DNA of 64,000 nt from positions 25,926,358-25,990,357 of the forward strand of contig CM034236.1 in assembly GCA_019916065.1 (NCBI GenBank), given 5' to 3'. The position numbers and the translations under genes are program-made. The notes beneath the pieces are model-generated. The model made no database searches, was not told where the DNA came from, and saw nothing but the letters and a program-made list of their open reading frames with translations. Shown piece by piece: positions 33,236-45,369 of the stretch (within the stretch, counting starts at the first letter, position 1; every line of letters starts with the position of its first letter). The stretch is from Vitellaria paradoxa. Taxonomy: Eukaryota > Streptophyta > Magnoliopsida > Ericales > Sapotaceae.

Positions 33236-34726
33236 TGACAGACCCTAAATTGTGTTTCAGGTTCTACCTCTCAAGTGCAAGAGGGCAGTCGTAGTCTTAA
33301 AACTCGGTGAGTACCGAGGTCGAATCCACAGGAAGGGCTTTGTTAAAAGCTCTAGACTTGTTCTCTTAGTTAGTAGGTGAACCTAAATTAATTTAAACTA
33401 ATTTTTTTAGCAACTCAAACTTCTGTTTTAGACTCTAAATGAAAGAAATTCAATTTAATTTTAAAATGCAAACAAAACATCTACTCTAAATTCTAAAGCG
33501 AATAAATCAACTCATAAATTAAATTAAATAACAAGCATAATACTAAAAATGTTCTTGATCCAACTTTCAAGTCCAGGTAGTTCACTACTTTACCTTGGGA
33601 TGTTTGTATTTAAATCTAGATTAGGGTTTAATTTGAAAAGTGTTAAGAATATTTTAATCAAAGGTCAGTACCAGTGATCTCAAGCGGATATGGTTAAAGA
33701 CCTTTGTTTCCGAAAGTTTTTCAAACAAACGAAACTAGAAATGAATTCGAAACCTATTTTTAACCTTATTCGAAAGTATGTAAACGGTTATATTCGAAAA
33801 CCCATACTAGTGACTTCAAACGAGTGTGGTAAAAGATTTTCGGTTTCGAATGTTTTCGAAATAAGTTGAAAATAGATTTTAACACGGTAGATCCTTATGC
33901 ATGAGCTCTCACAACCCATGCGAAGGGTCTACTAACACCCCAAGGTTTTTTGTGAACTACCCATTCTTGATTCGTTGAATCAAGAACTAGGGTTTTACGC
34001 TAACACTACTTTAAGCACCACAAAAACGATAAAAGAACATTCCATCATGCGAAAAAGGAATCAAAACAAGCAAAACATTATATTACGAAGTAAATCGAAG
34101 TGCAACTTACAATGTAACTCGGATGTAAAAGAAAAGATGAACAAGTAATGCGAAGACAATGATGAAAACTCCAAAAACCTTTATAAATCTACACGTCCAA
34201 GCGCACAAATCACTCTAAAATTAATCAAAACCTAATCTAATTCTCAAACTAAAGTGTAGTAATCTTCAAAGGAGGCATCCCCCTTCATGGCCATGCAATG
34301 GGTCCTTATAAAGATGCAAGGAAACCTAGAAGAGGAGCTTTCACGCGGCTATTGTAAATCACGGGTGGTCCCGACCGTCTGGAGAGGGGGTCGGGACCGT
34401 CTGAAGTTTTGTACTTTCTGTGGTCCCGACCATCTAGGTGACGGTGGGGACCGTCTAGTTTCTCCTTCATTGCTTTCTTTCCTTCTCTTGGTTGGGTCTT
34501 TGGGCTAGTCTTTTCCATCGAAGATGAGGTTCGAACCATGACTTTTTCTTTGTTTTCTCGGCCATTTCCATAGCTATAAACTTCGACATCCTTGCCCTTT
34601 TCTCTGCAAATAAAACAATAAAAGTATAAGTAATTCAATAACACTAAAACTTCAACTTTAATTATTTAAATGCATGAATAAGTGTTGAGTTAGGGACTTT
34701 GTAATTATACTTTTTAAGTGTAATCA
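33236..34726 (-). repeat. Element C 3' LTR
   Basis: 1491 bp, TGATTA...GGTCTGTCA on the minus strand; the terminal GGTCGGTCA seen in the other copy has one change. It holds the perfect hairpin CTTGATTCGTTGAATCAAG at 33966-33984 and the promoter elements annotated separately. Confidence 0.93.
34306..34460 (-). promoter_or_regulatory. Element C LTR promoter: twin palindromes and TATA box
   Basis: Palindromes at about 34423-34458 and 34367-34400 (GGTCCCGACCG...GGTCGGGACC) precede TTTATAAGGACCC on the minus strand (TATA 34306-34312). The layout is the same as in A and the solo LTR. Confidence 0.6.
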
Positions 34727-37026
34727 CACCCCCTAACTTGGATATTGCTAGTCCCTAGCACTAGCAATGCTCTTTATTAAAATGAAATGCATGATGTTCT
34801 TTATTAAAATACGATGCAACTACTATCCTATTTCTCTTTTCATTGGAAACATGGTTACACTTAGCTACGTGTAGCAAGCCCTTTAAACCCCTAGGTTCCC
34901 CCTAGTGGACGAGTAAGGTCTCGTGAGGGTTTGCAGTGAATCTACCCGCAAAATTCTATGGAATGGTCTTAATGTGTCGAAGAGTGATCAAGATGAAAAA
35001 ATAAATTAAGTTCAAGCTCAACAAGTTACAAAATCCAAATATCATGTGTAATTTCCAAGTGCTAAGCATAAATGCATGGACTATCAAAGTAGAAAAAGCA
35101 TGTGTGCAAAATTGTTTCATTCATTCAAGAAGGTCTCAAGAGCATAAATGGAACTAAGTTTTGACTTCAAAAGCTCACAGGATTCCACTCATAGAAAGAA
35201 ATTCACTCATTCAAGGGTTCACACATTCCTAATAGCATATAATGCTATCCTAGTTGCACATAACTCCACAAACATGTGAGTGAACTGAATTAAAGTTCAA
35301 AGTGGATAGCTCATGATAATGTTCCAATGCATATACAAGAGATTACATCACACAACCTACACAAGACCACTACATGCACAATACAAGAGTTGCTTGCTTA
35401 GAATCCACTAGGTCTTTGTTTTGGTTGTAACTTGGCCAAGGGTAATGGTGAACAATGGAAGATATGGAAATCAAGGCACATGTCTTGGGATAGAGATGTT
35501 CAAGTGCACACAAGTCCCAAACTACCCATTTCCTTTCCAACCCCAAGAAAAATTACAACAAGAAGCTTATTCACTAACTTACAAACTACTCATGGGACAT
35601 TCTCAATAATTATAATACAATGCACAAGTCCCAAAATTACATAAGCAAAAATGAATGACAGACTTTTTCTTTTATTTTCTTTTCCTTTTTTCTCTTTTGT
35701 TTTTTTTTTCTTTTTCTTTTTTTTTTAAAATAATGAAATAAACATAAGCTAAATTTTCCACCTAATATTCCCTCTCAATATGCTCTTAAAAGTTTCCATT
35801 CCCAATCCCCACTCACATCACTGACATTGAGGCACTTTTCATAACCCAAAACATGTAAGGGTAAGGCTTAAAAGTGTGTGAACAAGGTTATGGGATAATA
35901 TATGATGTGGGAGCCAAAAAAAAAATATATAAATATCACACACTTTATTAAAAGGCTTCAAGTTGGTTCCTAGGGTAATTTCATATCAAGGAAGGATGAA
36001 AAGGCCCAACAATAGCAAAGATAGCCTAGCTTCATGTTCAAAGCTTGCAACAACTCATAATGTGCCAAATGAAACTCATACAAGTGTGTGTGATACAATT
36101 AGTGCATTGAAAACTGAAGTGAAGAGCAAAAGAGCTGCGATTATGTGCAACCCCTCAAGAAAAAGAAATAATAGGCTCAAAAGCTCACAATTAAGGGGTA
36201 TAAGTCTCTACCTAGTCCAAAGATGCTCAAGTAACCAATATCAAATAAAGTCTACTCCTAAGCACATGAACTTTTCACCATGATAGTCCAAAAATGCACA
36301 AAGTTATCACACACTCCACTTGAATTATGTTTCCTATTAATACTTAAACAAAACTCACTTATTACTCTCTCACTCAAATTCACCATTGACCAAACCAAAA
36401 AGGTTAACATGTAAGTATAAATGTGCTAAATTCATGTATTTAAGCTAAAAAAATGCTCAAATTTTGAAAATTTTGGCAATTTTAGCACAAAGTGTCATCA
36501 TGCGAACTCTACCCCCCAACTTAAACTAAACATTGTCCTCAATGTGAGAACTATGATGCATAGGTAGGTTTGTAGTGTGCAAAGTAAGCATGATGATGAG
36601 CATGAAATAATAGCCACAAAAGGCACAGATAAGAACATAGCACAAGTTAAACCAAGCATGCACCTATTATTCAAGCCCCTTAAGGCATCACCCAAAACAC
36701 CCCCCAACCTAGATTCTACAGCACTCCCAACAACAGCAATTATGTATAATGAAGTTCCAAAATTGAAAGTGCAAGATTAAATAAGAAGGAGAGGAAAGGT
36801 ATTACCTCAAGAGCTTCCTTATTTGAAGAAAACAAAAGAAACTATTTAATAGAAAAGGTTAGACATAAAATGAAATGAAAATAAGACAAGAAAAAAGGTT
36901 AGTACGAAAGAAGAAATAAAAATAAAATAAATGAAAATAACAGAAGAGAATCGAATTAAAAAGAACTATGAAAATAAGAAAATGAAAAAGCTAATCTATT
37001 ATGTACAAATGAAATGAAAACAAGTG
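34727..37026 (-). other. Element C 3' noncoding region and polypurine tract
   Basis: There is no supportable gene. The PPT abuts the LTR (minus strand CCAAGTTAGGGGGTG, one base different from A and B). Internal G tracts lie at about 36511-36520 and 36698-36706, a T-rich tract at 35665-35730, and a donor-like GAG|GTAATACC near 36800. It aligns along its length with A, B and D. Confidence 0.8.
36510..36545 (-). promoter_or_regulatory. Conserved hairpin plus G-tract cassette of element C
   Basis: A perfect stem (ACATTG AGGA CAATGT, 36530-36545) is followed by a TTTAAGTTGGGGGGTAG tract on the minus strand. Confidence 0.65.
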
Positions 37027-38787
37027 TTATCCAACACCCTCTCTATCCCATGCATCCACAAACGGTTTACAAAATAAAATGTTCTCTACGGGCCCATGAA
37101 ACACTGAATATGGATGCTTTTTAGGTGTAAAACACACCGGGGAATGAAAGGCTAAGCGAGGTACTTGAAACCTCGGATGTGGCCAAAGTGTAAGTGGAGG
37201 TGTGGATATAGTTGGCTCAATTGGTCTCTTGATACCCAAAAAATCTACGGATGTGGAAAAGGTGGGTTCAATAAGTCTTTCAATGCCCAAGAAATCTATA
37301 GGTGTGGAAATGGTGGGCTCTAATGATCTCTTGACACCTAAAAAGTCAATGTAAGCCTTCCCCGTGTCTACTACCTCTCCCCAATGATGGCCGATCTCAT
37401 GGTAGTCACTCATAATTCCCATAGTAAGATTTTTGGATGGGACTAAGTTAGGAGATGAGAGGTGTGCACTACTCTCAACCTCAGTTGTGTAGTGGAGTGA
37501 ACTAGGGTCAACTGACTCAATGATATGTTCCTCAGGTAATGTGGCATTCAAATGCTCAGTTGGAGTCAAAGGACTCTCAATGAGGTCTGGGGTGGTTGGG
37601 GTAGGTTGAGCATCAAGCTCGGTAGTAGGAAAGAATTGTATGTCTTCTTAACTCTCTGTAGGTGGTAAAAGAACATCCTGAATGGGAGTGTCTAGAGGAC
37701 TATGAGAAATATGCTCATTGCAAGTGTTATCCCCAGTGTAGTTAGGGCAATTGTCCCACTCAGTGCCTATAATAGTGTCTGAGGTCGACGTCTCAGTCAT
37801 GTTACCACTTAGATTGGTGCTCATAGCTTGTGTTATCATAGAAAGTTGCTCTCTTAAGTCATCGAAGGACCTAGACACTTGTCCTTTAAAATCATCGAAA
37901 GACCTAGACAAATTATCATTGATCATCATTTGATGTTGCATAAATTGATGAAAAGTGTCCTCGAATTAGGCATCATTAGGTTCATAAGGCCAATAATCCT
38001 GAAGTTCCTCATGTTGACCCTAAGTGAGTAGAACAAGGTTGGGATAGGCACAATAATTAGACTCTATACATGTGCTACTTCTAAAGGATGGATCATGAAG
38101 GTCAAGTGAAGTAAAAGCATATGGGGAAGGTTCAGTGTGGCTTCTAAATGCATGAGATTCAAAATTAGGCTTAAGTCTTCCCTGTGGCCTGGTGTGTTCA
38201 TAGAAAAATTTGAGGAATGACCATGCCTCACCTGGGGTAAGGTCAAGAAATTCCCTATCTAAGACTTTATCAAACGCCTGGTGTAAACTACTAGGTAGAG
38301 CATTATATAATGTGGCTACAATGTCCACTAACTCTAATCCGTGACTTGGGAATCTTTCCAAAAGATTGTTAAATCTCTCCCAACTTTTATAAAATACTTC
38401 ACCATTTTTTTGATAAAAATTTTTGATTTGAAGGCCATGGGTGAAGGTTTGATGAATAGGGAGGAAATGTTCAATAAAAGCTTGATGAAATTGCTCCCAA
38501 GTACAGACCCATTCACTTACAGCATAGCACCAGTCACCAGCCACATTTTGCAATGATAAAGGGAAAAACATACACCTAAGTCTCTCACTCTTTCTAGCAT
38601 CATCACATAAACCACATGCTGCCTTAAACCTATCAAGGTGAAGACATGGGTCTTCCTCCTCATGCCCAAAGAATTGAGGAAGCATACTATAGGTGGCTAA
38701 TGTAAAAGCATATCCAAACATGCCACCTAGATACTCTATGTATTCTCGGGTATCAAAAGGGCCATGTACAAGATCACCAACTTCCAT
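37027..38787 (-). pseudogene. Element C gag-like protein with triple IDFLG repeat
   Basis: One frame of 587 codons from MEVGDLVHGPFD at 38787 to a stop at 37027, interrupted by three stops (38020, near 37966, and 37648) but no frameshift. Residues about 30-210 form a retrotransposon gag domain (LPQFFGHEEEDPCLHLDRF, KSWERFNNLLERFPSHGLE). There is no zinc knuckle and no protease. A Gln/Asp/Ser-rich middle (NLSRSFDDFKGQVSRSFDD) is followed by three tandem 17-residue repeats of IDFLGxKRxxEPTISTP type (37198-37350), then a C-terminal block ending ENILFCKPFVDAWDREGVG. The last two features match the end of B's ORF. Confidence 0.88.
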
Positions 38788-39013
38788 GTCTAAGATCAGA
38801 AAATAAAAATAATAATAAAATGAGAAAGAGAAAAACTACACTAAAATGCAACCTAAGTTAACTAGCATGCAAACTAGGTTATATGATATGCAAATGAATA
38901 AATAACAATGCAAAAGAAAGAAAACTACTAATAAAGAGATGGAGAAAAGAAAAATTCACCCAATTTCTCAAGTGAACTCTCTTTTAACTCCCAAGTCTAG
39001 GACTTAGTTGCCC

Positions 39014-39031
39014 TCCCCGGCAATGGCGCCA
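39014..39031 (-). other. Element C primer binding site
   Basis: TGGCGCCATTGCCGGGGA on the minus strand, starting 6 bases from the LTR end. Confidence 0.85.
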
Positions 39032-39037
39032 AAAACT

Positions 39038-40548
39038 TGACCGACCCTAAATTGTGTTTTAGGTTCTACCTCTCAAGTGCAAGAGGGCAGTCGTAGTTTT
39101 AAAACTCGGTGAGTACCGAGGTCGAATCCACAGGAAGGGCTTTGTTAAAAGCTCTAGACTTGTTCTCTTAGTTAGTAGGTGAACCTAAATTAATTTAAAC
39201 TAATTTTTTTAGCAACTCAAACTTCTGTTTTAGATTCTAAATGAAAGAAATTCAATTTAATTTTAAAATGCAAACAAAGCATCTACTCTAAATTCTAAAG
39301 CGAATAAATCAACTCATAAATTAAATTAAATAACAAGCATAATACTAAAAATGTTCTTGATCCAACTTTCAAGTCCAGGTAGTTCACTACTTTACCTTGG
39401 GATGTTTGTATTTAAATCTAGATTAGGGTTTAATTTGAAAAGTGTTAAGAATATTTTAATCAAAGGTCAGTACCAGTGATCTCAAGCGGATATGGTTAAA
39501 GACCTTTGTTTCTGAAAGTTTTTCAAACAAACGAAACTAGAAATGAATTCGAAACCTATTTTTAACCTTATTCGAAAGTATGTAAACGGTTATATTCGAA
39601 AACCCATACTAGTGACTTCAAACGAGTGTGGTTAAAGATTTTTGGTTTCGAATGTTTTCGAAATAAGTTGAAAATAGATTTTAACACGGTAGATCCTTAC
39701 ACATGAGCTCTCACAACCCATGCGAAGGGTCTACTAACACCCCAAGGTTTTTCATGAACTACCCATTATTGATTCGTTGAATCAAGAACTAGTGTTTTAC
39801 GCTAACACTACTTTAAGCATCACAAAAATGATAAAAGAACATTCCATCATGTGAAAAAGGAATCGAAACAAGCAAAACATTATATTACGAAGTAAATCGA
39901 AATAAATCGAAGTAAATCGAAGTGCAACTTACATTGTAACTCGGATGTAAAAGAAAAGATGAACAAGTAATGTGAAGACAATGATGAAAACTCCAAAAAC
40001 CTCTATAAATCTACACGTCCAAGCACACAAATCACTCTAAAATTAATCAAAACCTAATCTAATTCTCAAACTAAAGTGTAGTAATCTTCAAGGAGGCATC
40101 CCCCTTCATGGCTGTGCAATGGGTCCTTATAAAGATGCAAGGAAACCTTAGAAGAGGAGCTTTCACGCGGCTATTGTAAATCACGGGTGGTCCCGACCGT
40201 CTGGAGAGAAGGTCGGGACCATCTGAAGTTTTGTACTTTCTGTGGTCCCGACCGTCTAGGTGACGGTGGGGAACGTCTAGTTTCTCCTTCATTGCTTTCT
40301 TTCCTTCTCTTGGTTGGGTCTTTTGGCTAGTCTTTTCCATCGAAGATGAGGTTCGAACCATGACTTTTTCTTTGTTTTCTCGGCCATTTCCATAGCTATA
40401 AACTTCGACATCCTTGCCCTTTTCTCTGCAAATAAAACAATAAAAGTATAAGTAATTCAATAACACTAAAACTTCAACTTTAATTATTTAAATGCATGAA
40501 TAAGTGTTGAGTTAGGGACTTTGTAATTACACTTTTTAAGTGTAATCA
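39038..40548 (-). repeat. Element C 5' LTR
   Basis: 1511 bp, nearly identical to 33236-34726 apart from scattered substitutions and a short AAATCGAAGT-type expansion at about 39900-39920. The hairpin at 39769-39787 has lost its outermost pair. Confidence 0.93.
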
Positions 40549-40553
40549 GATCT

Positions 40554-41355
40554 TACATCCTTCACACATTGAGAGGTAGGTAAGTTCTGGATTAATTCCA
40601 CTTTTGCTTTGTCTACCTCAATCCCATGACATGACACTATATGCCCCAAAACAATCCCCTGTTGTACCATGAATTGGCACTTTCCCAATTTAGCACCAAG
40701 TTACTCTCCACGTATTGCTCTAACACCTTCTCAAGGTTAGTCAAGCACTCATCAAATGTATTTCCATAGATGGAGAAATCATCCATGAAAACCTTTAAGA
40801 ACTATTCAACCATGTAACTAAAAATGCTCATCATACACCTTTGAAAGGTCGCAGGTGCATTGTATAACCCAAATGGCATGCGTCTATATGCAAAAGTGCC
40901 AAAAGGGTATGTGAAAGTGGTTGTCTCTTGGTCCTCAAATGCTATCTCAACCTGATTATACCCTGGGTACCCATCAAGAAAGCAATAAAAAGACTTCCTC
41001 GCTACTCTCTCAAGCACTTGATCTAGAAATGGAAGGGGAAAATGGTCCTCTGGGTTACTGCATTCAATTGCCTATAATCAATACACATTCTCTACCTAGT
41101 TTGGGTGCGTTGAGGCACTAACTCACCTTTCTCATTCTCAACCACAGTGACATTGGATTTTTAAGGAACCACTTGAGTGGGACTCACCCACTTTGAATCA
41201 GAGATGGGGTAAATGATACTCGCATTGAGCAACTTAAGTACTTCCCCTTTCACAACTTCTTTCATATTAGGGTTTAGTCTTCGTTACATTTACCTTACTG
41301 GTTTGGCCTCATCCTCAAGGTATATATGATGAGTACACACTAGGGGACTAATACC
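40554..41355 (-). pseudogene. Element D reverse transcriptase, N-terminal and palm part
   Basis: RT motifs are CFLDGYPGYNQVEIA, RRMPFGLYNAPATFQRC and the catalytic FMDDFSIYG (near 40770). Stops lie at about 41085 and 40800, with frame changes upstream, where the IDYKHLNA region is damaged. Element C interrupts the gene at 40549. Confidence 0.82.
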
Positions 41356-42302
41356 TCAAAGATCTACCACTATCCATCCCAAGGCCTTTCGATGAGTACT
41401 TAAGACCGCTAACAACTTCTTTTCCTGAACTCTCTCCAACTTCGAAGAAATAACTATTGGGAATGTCTCACCTTCTCCTAGGAATGCATATTTAAGTTCA
41501 CTGGGTAAAGTTTTCCTAGAAGGACAAGGAGGACACTCAATTGATGACTTGGGTTTGATCAAAGATGGCTTCAAAGATTCAAACACTGGCACCCAGCCAC
41601 TAGTTGCCATAATTTCCTCTCTAGCACTTATCAACTCCTCACTCTCCACAAAATTTTCTCCATCCAAAGCCTCACACCTTTCACTTCTCACTATGGCTTG
41701 TTCTAAGGGATCCTCAAAGTAAGTCTTCTCAAAGTACTCCTCACTTAAAGCATGAATCACATCCACCTCCCTAATATCCTCAAACTCTCCCATCTGTTTC
41801 CCTACCCTAAAGATATTCATCTCTACGGTCATATTCCCAAAAGATAACTTCATAACCCCACTTCTACAATTAATCATTGCATTAGATGTAGCGAGGGATG
41901 GTCTACCTAAAATGATCAGAATGGAATGGGAGGGATTTTGAATAGGTTGGGTGTCCAACACTATGAAGTCAACTAGGAAGTAAAATTTGTCTACTTGGAC
42001 TAACACATCTTCCATTATACCCTGTGGCATTTTGACTGAGCAATCTACCAATTGCAAAGTTATCCTAGTGGTTTCAGCTCACCTAAGCCTAATTGTTGAT
42101 AGACAGTGTAAGGCAATAGGTTGACACTAGCACCTAGGTTAAGTAAAACTTTATCTATGATGTGGTCCCTAATTATGCATGAAATTGTTGGACACCCAGG
42201 ATCTTTATACTTATGAGGTGTGTCACGCTCGATGATGGCACTAACTTGTTCAGTCAAGGAGGCTTTTTCCTTGACATTGAGCTTCCTCTTAACAGTGCAC
42301 AT
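41356..42302 (-). pseudogene. Element D protease, active-site Asp changed
   Basis: The frame MCTVKRKLNVKEK ... leads to the active site, which here reads LLNLGAS: the catalytic Asp is Asn (codon at 42138-42140), a G-to-A change relative to A, B and F. A frameshift and stop near 42060 follow (GELKPLG), and the protease-RT spacer continues in another frame from 42057 to 41356 (VILGRPSLATSNA equivalents, LSEEYFEKTYFEDPLEQ). Confidence 0.82.
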
Positions 42303-43290
42303 GTCTCTAAGGAATTTAGCATAGGATGGATTCTACTTAATAGCCTCAAGTAATGGGATGTTGATTCTTATTTGTTTAAATATCTCATAAATTTCAAAAT
42401 TCAACATCTCATTTTTACCTTTTGCTAGCCTTTGAGGAAAGGGTGGCCTAGATATGTACCCAGTTATTTGCTCCTTATGCCTATCCGACGTTGCCACAAT
42501 GATTTTCCCTTCTTTATCTTTTGCCTCTTTTTCACCCTTCTTTCTCTCAAATGTTGGCTTCTCACTCTCTTTGGTTTCTCCATCTTTCTCTTTCTTATTT
42601 TCTATTTCACTTGGCTCTTCAACCTCCCCATTACCTCTCATTTCTATGTTAACCTTTGGTGCATTAGCTCTAGGATCATCAGGTTTATGAATAACCTTCC
42701 CACTTCTCAAAGTGGTAATAGATTGCACCTATTCATGCGAGGTAGTACCTGAAGTAGATGACTCAGCAGGGTTTACCTGACCTTTCGGGTTTGGGAAAGT
42801 TTGTGGAGGAAGTTTGCCACTTTGGGTGGTACTCATAGCTTGTGTCAGCTTGGAAACTTGACCTCTAATGTCAAGTGGGCCCGAGTCACGTTATTGTCGA
42901 TGCTCAATTGCTGTTGCATGAATTGATGAATAGTATCCTCAAGAGGCCTCTTCTGTGCAGGTTGGAATGCAACAGGATTAGGCTGTTGGTATTGGGATGG
43001 TGGTAAGGGAGGAGGTTGAAATGATTGACCTTGATTGTCATTCCTCCACCCAAAACCATAAGGGTTCCTCCACCCCAGGGAATAAGCATTGGAAGGTTGG
43101 CTTCCCCCTTGGTACATGACATTCCCACCTTGTGGGTAGGAGGTGTTTCCTTGACCCCTATTCTAGAATGGCCGGTTTTGAGTGTTATTAATGTAGGCCT
43201 AACCATAAGCAATTTCTCTAAGTAAAGGGAGCTCAGGACACAAATTAGCATCATGCCCCACTTGGTCACATGCAACACATATCACCTTGC
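42303..43290 (-). pseudogene. Element D gag, C-terminal part (cut by element F)
   Basis: The CCHC knuckle (CVACDQVGHDANLC) lies directly at the F insertion point. A Pro/Gln-rich tail (QPPPLPPSQYQQPNPVAFQP) and an acidic linker (open at 42728-42333) follow, with several frame changes. The rest of gag should lie beyond the right end of element F. Confidence 0.82.
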
Positions 43291-43744
43291 TGATTGAGCA
43301 CATATAATGTTACTTCACCATGATTTTGCAATTGGTTTTAAGTGCTTTAGGTACATAAATCTCATAAGCTATAATGAAGTGAACTGATTTACATACTTGT
43401 GGATGTTTGTAGGTGTTTGGTGTTTCATTTGAGGTAGAAAGATGAAAAGAAGAGCTAAAAGAGCAAGGAACCAAAGTTGTGGACGAAGGTGGAGAGGCAT
43501 AAGCGCCCTACATCAATCATGGGCGCCCCACCATAGATCAGATGGGTGCCCACCGAGAGCATGATTTGGGTGGAAAAGCTGGTTCTTAGAAGAATTTTGT
43601 CAAACAGTTGGAGTGCACTCACCATGGGCGCCCCACTTTGGTCACGGGTGCCCCAGTGTGAATCAGATGGACGCCCACCGAGATGAGGTTTTGGAGCAGG
43701 TGATTGAGGACCTCATCAAACACCTTGGACGGCTAAGCTATGGG
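43291..43744 (+). repeat. Element F 5' LTR, first part
   Basis: The U3 part begins TGATTGAGCACATA. It contains a tandemly repeated block in which CATGGGCGCCCCAC (43518 and 43622) and GATGGGTGCCCACCGAG-like units (43541 and 43666) recur. The part ends inside a third GGGCG copy, where G inserted. Confidence 0.8.
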
Positions 43745-45348
43745 TGTGACACCTTGAATTTTTATTTTATGCATAAAGTTTATTATTATTATTTTTAATT
43801 TAATTTCTATGATTTGAAATTTTAATTTCATATTATTATCAAATTATATATCTTTAATTAATTAATTGAATTAATAATACATAACTATTATATATTAAAT
43901 TAATGGATAAATTTGTGTGTATAGCCATATGGGTATTGTTTAAGGCATGATGGCTTGGGGTAATAGGGGGGCTATGTGCCCATGTGCTGACTAAGAAAAA
44001 AAAATGAAATTTAAGGCTTGGAAAGCAAGCTTGCGCGGCCAAGCTTATATATATATATATGGGTGTGCTTTGGGTTTAAAAGAAAGAATCCAGGGAAGGG
44101 AGGAATTGAGACGGACCGCGCAGAGGAAGGAAGAGGAAAAAAAAGTGAGGGAAAAAGGAGGAAATCTTGGGAAATTTTGGCGGGAAAATTGAGGTAAGTT
44201 ATTTTGTTAAACTAAAATCAATTTTTTTATATAAATATATATGTACCTTTTCTTTTGGGTTAGATAAATTAAATATAAGGAGGGTAGGATGGTTATGTTT
44301 TATTTATTTTTTTAATTAATTCAGAATAAGTTTTAAGTATTTAATGTCTAATTTGTATATTTTATTAAGCTAAAAATTAGGATCTAAGGATAATCAGCAG
44401 CCACCACCTCAGTAAATTGATTTTCGCAGGATATCTGCTGTCCGGGTGGGTGCATTAAACTTAAAAATAAAAGTTATTAAATATGAATAGCAAAATTTTA
44501 TTTATTTATTGCCGAACATTCAAGTTGCTAAATTTTGCTCGCTACCCATAAATTATTGCATGTTAGTGGAGAATCGTGGTTATTTGTGAGATAATAAATT
44601 TGAGAAATAATTTTTTTTTTGTGAAAAAAAAATAATAATACAATGTTGCGTATCAGCATGAGTTACGTGCATTACACTTGCATTATGGTCAGATGGGACC
44701 AGGCCAGATGGGGCCAGAAATTAATAATATGCGGCCAGACGGGGTCGAAAAAAATATATAGCCAGTTGGGGCCAAATGTGTGTTGCATTATCATTTAAAT
44801 TATTTATTATGCAAATGTGCTATGATATGGCCAGTTGGGGCCTAGTGATGATAAATTGTGTATTGAGATATTTTTTTAGATGTGGCACAATTAATTAAAG
44901 ATGTGTTAGTTATAGGATAATTATTGATATAATTGTTGTAATGTTTTTATTTTTTTCTTGGTGCATATTTATTATCTTTTATTTTAAGTATAATACCTCC
45001 ACTGAGTGTGTGACACTCATACCCAAATTTACACCTTTCAGGTTAAATTTAGAAGTGGCTGCGAGAGATTAGAAGAGAACCTGAGTTGTTTATCGTATCT
45101 TTTAATTTTGTGTTTAAGGTTTTGTATAAGTGATCTAAGGCTAGATGGTGTCAGATTAATACTTGGTTAATTAAGTCTTATGGGTTGTAAGTTCATGTAT
45201 GTTGGAGCTTCATGAATAATTTCTGTTTGCCTCGTTGTTTTAAATTTTACATGTTGAGATAATATTGATAGATTATGTTTAGGTAGAGAATTTGATAACG
45301 TCCACCCTATTTAAGGGATTAAATGTAACCTAAAATAGGGATGTGACA
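43745..45348 (+). repeat. Element G 5' LTR
   Basis: A TATATA box lies at 44046-44060 and a cluster of GGCCAGATGGGGCC-type palindromic units at about 44690-44845. It lacks roughly 70 bp present in the 3' LTR at 52140-52210. Confidence 0.92.
44690..44845 (+). repeat. GGCC-N6-GGCC palindromic repeats in element G LTR
   Basis: Five or so units of GGCCAGATGGGGCC or close variants occur between AT-rich spacers; the matching block in the 3' LTR is at about 52064-52282. Confidence 0.75.
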
Positions 45349-45351
45349 AGT

Positions 45352-45369
45352 TGGTATCAAAGCCTAGGT
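45352..45369 (+). other. Element G primer binding site
   Basis: TGGTATCAAAGCCTAGG lies 3 bases after the LTR and resembles the initiator tRNA-Met complement (TGGTATCAGAGC) used by many plant chromoviruses. Confidence 0.8.

Larger units (their letters stand above)
33236..40548 (-). mobile_element. Element C: pol-less Athila-like retrotransposon (gag-like ORF only)
   Basis: C is 7313 bp: 5' LTR 39038-40548, PBS 39014-39031, a single ORF 38787-37027, 2.3 kb noncoding, PPT at about 34727-34740 and 3' LTR 33236-34726. A perfect duplication GATCT flanks it (33231-33235 and 40549-40553). It has no protease, RT, integrase or ORF3. Its two LTRs look nearly identical, so it is probably among the younger insertions here. 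Its LTR ends and core closely match those of A, the likeliest type of helper. Confidence 0.92.
1001..43290 (-). mobile_element. Element D: outer, minus-strand Athila-type Ty3/Gypsy retrotransposon, riddled with insertions
   Basis: D is the host into which all other elements were inserted. Reading the minus strand from 43290 down and removing insertions gives: gag C-terminal part (43290-42303), protease (42302-41356), RT (41355-40554), then after element C RNase H (33235-32501), integrase (to 31289), a spacer interrupted by the LINE and element A, ORF3 (4513-3312) and a 3' noncoding region (3311-1001). The order gag-PR-RT-RH-INT-ORF3 is that of Athila-type elements. Neither LTR is in the window: the 5' side is cut by insertion of F at 43291, and the 3' side continues left of the hAT element. 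Continuity across A, C and the LINE is supported by perfect target duplications. Confidence 0.85.
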
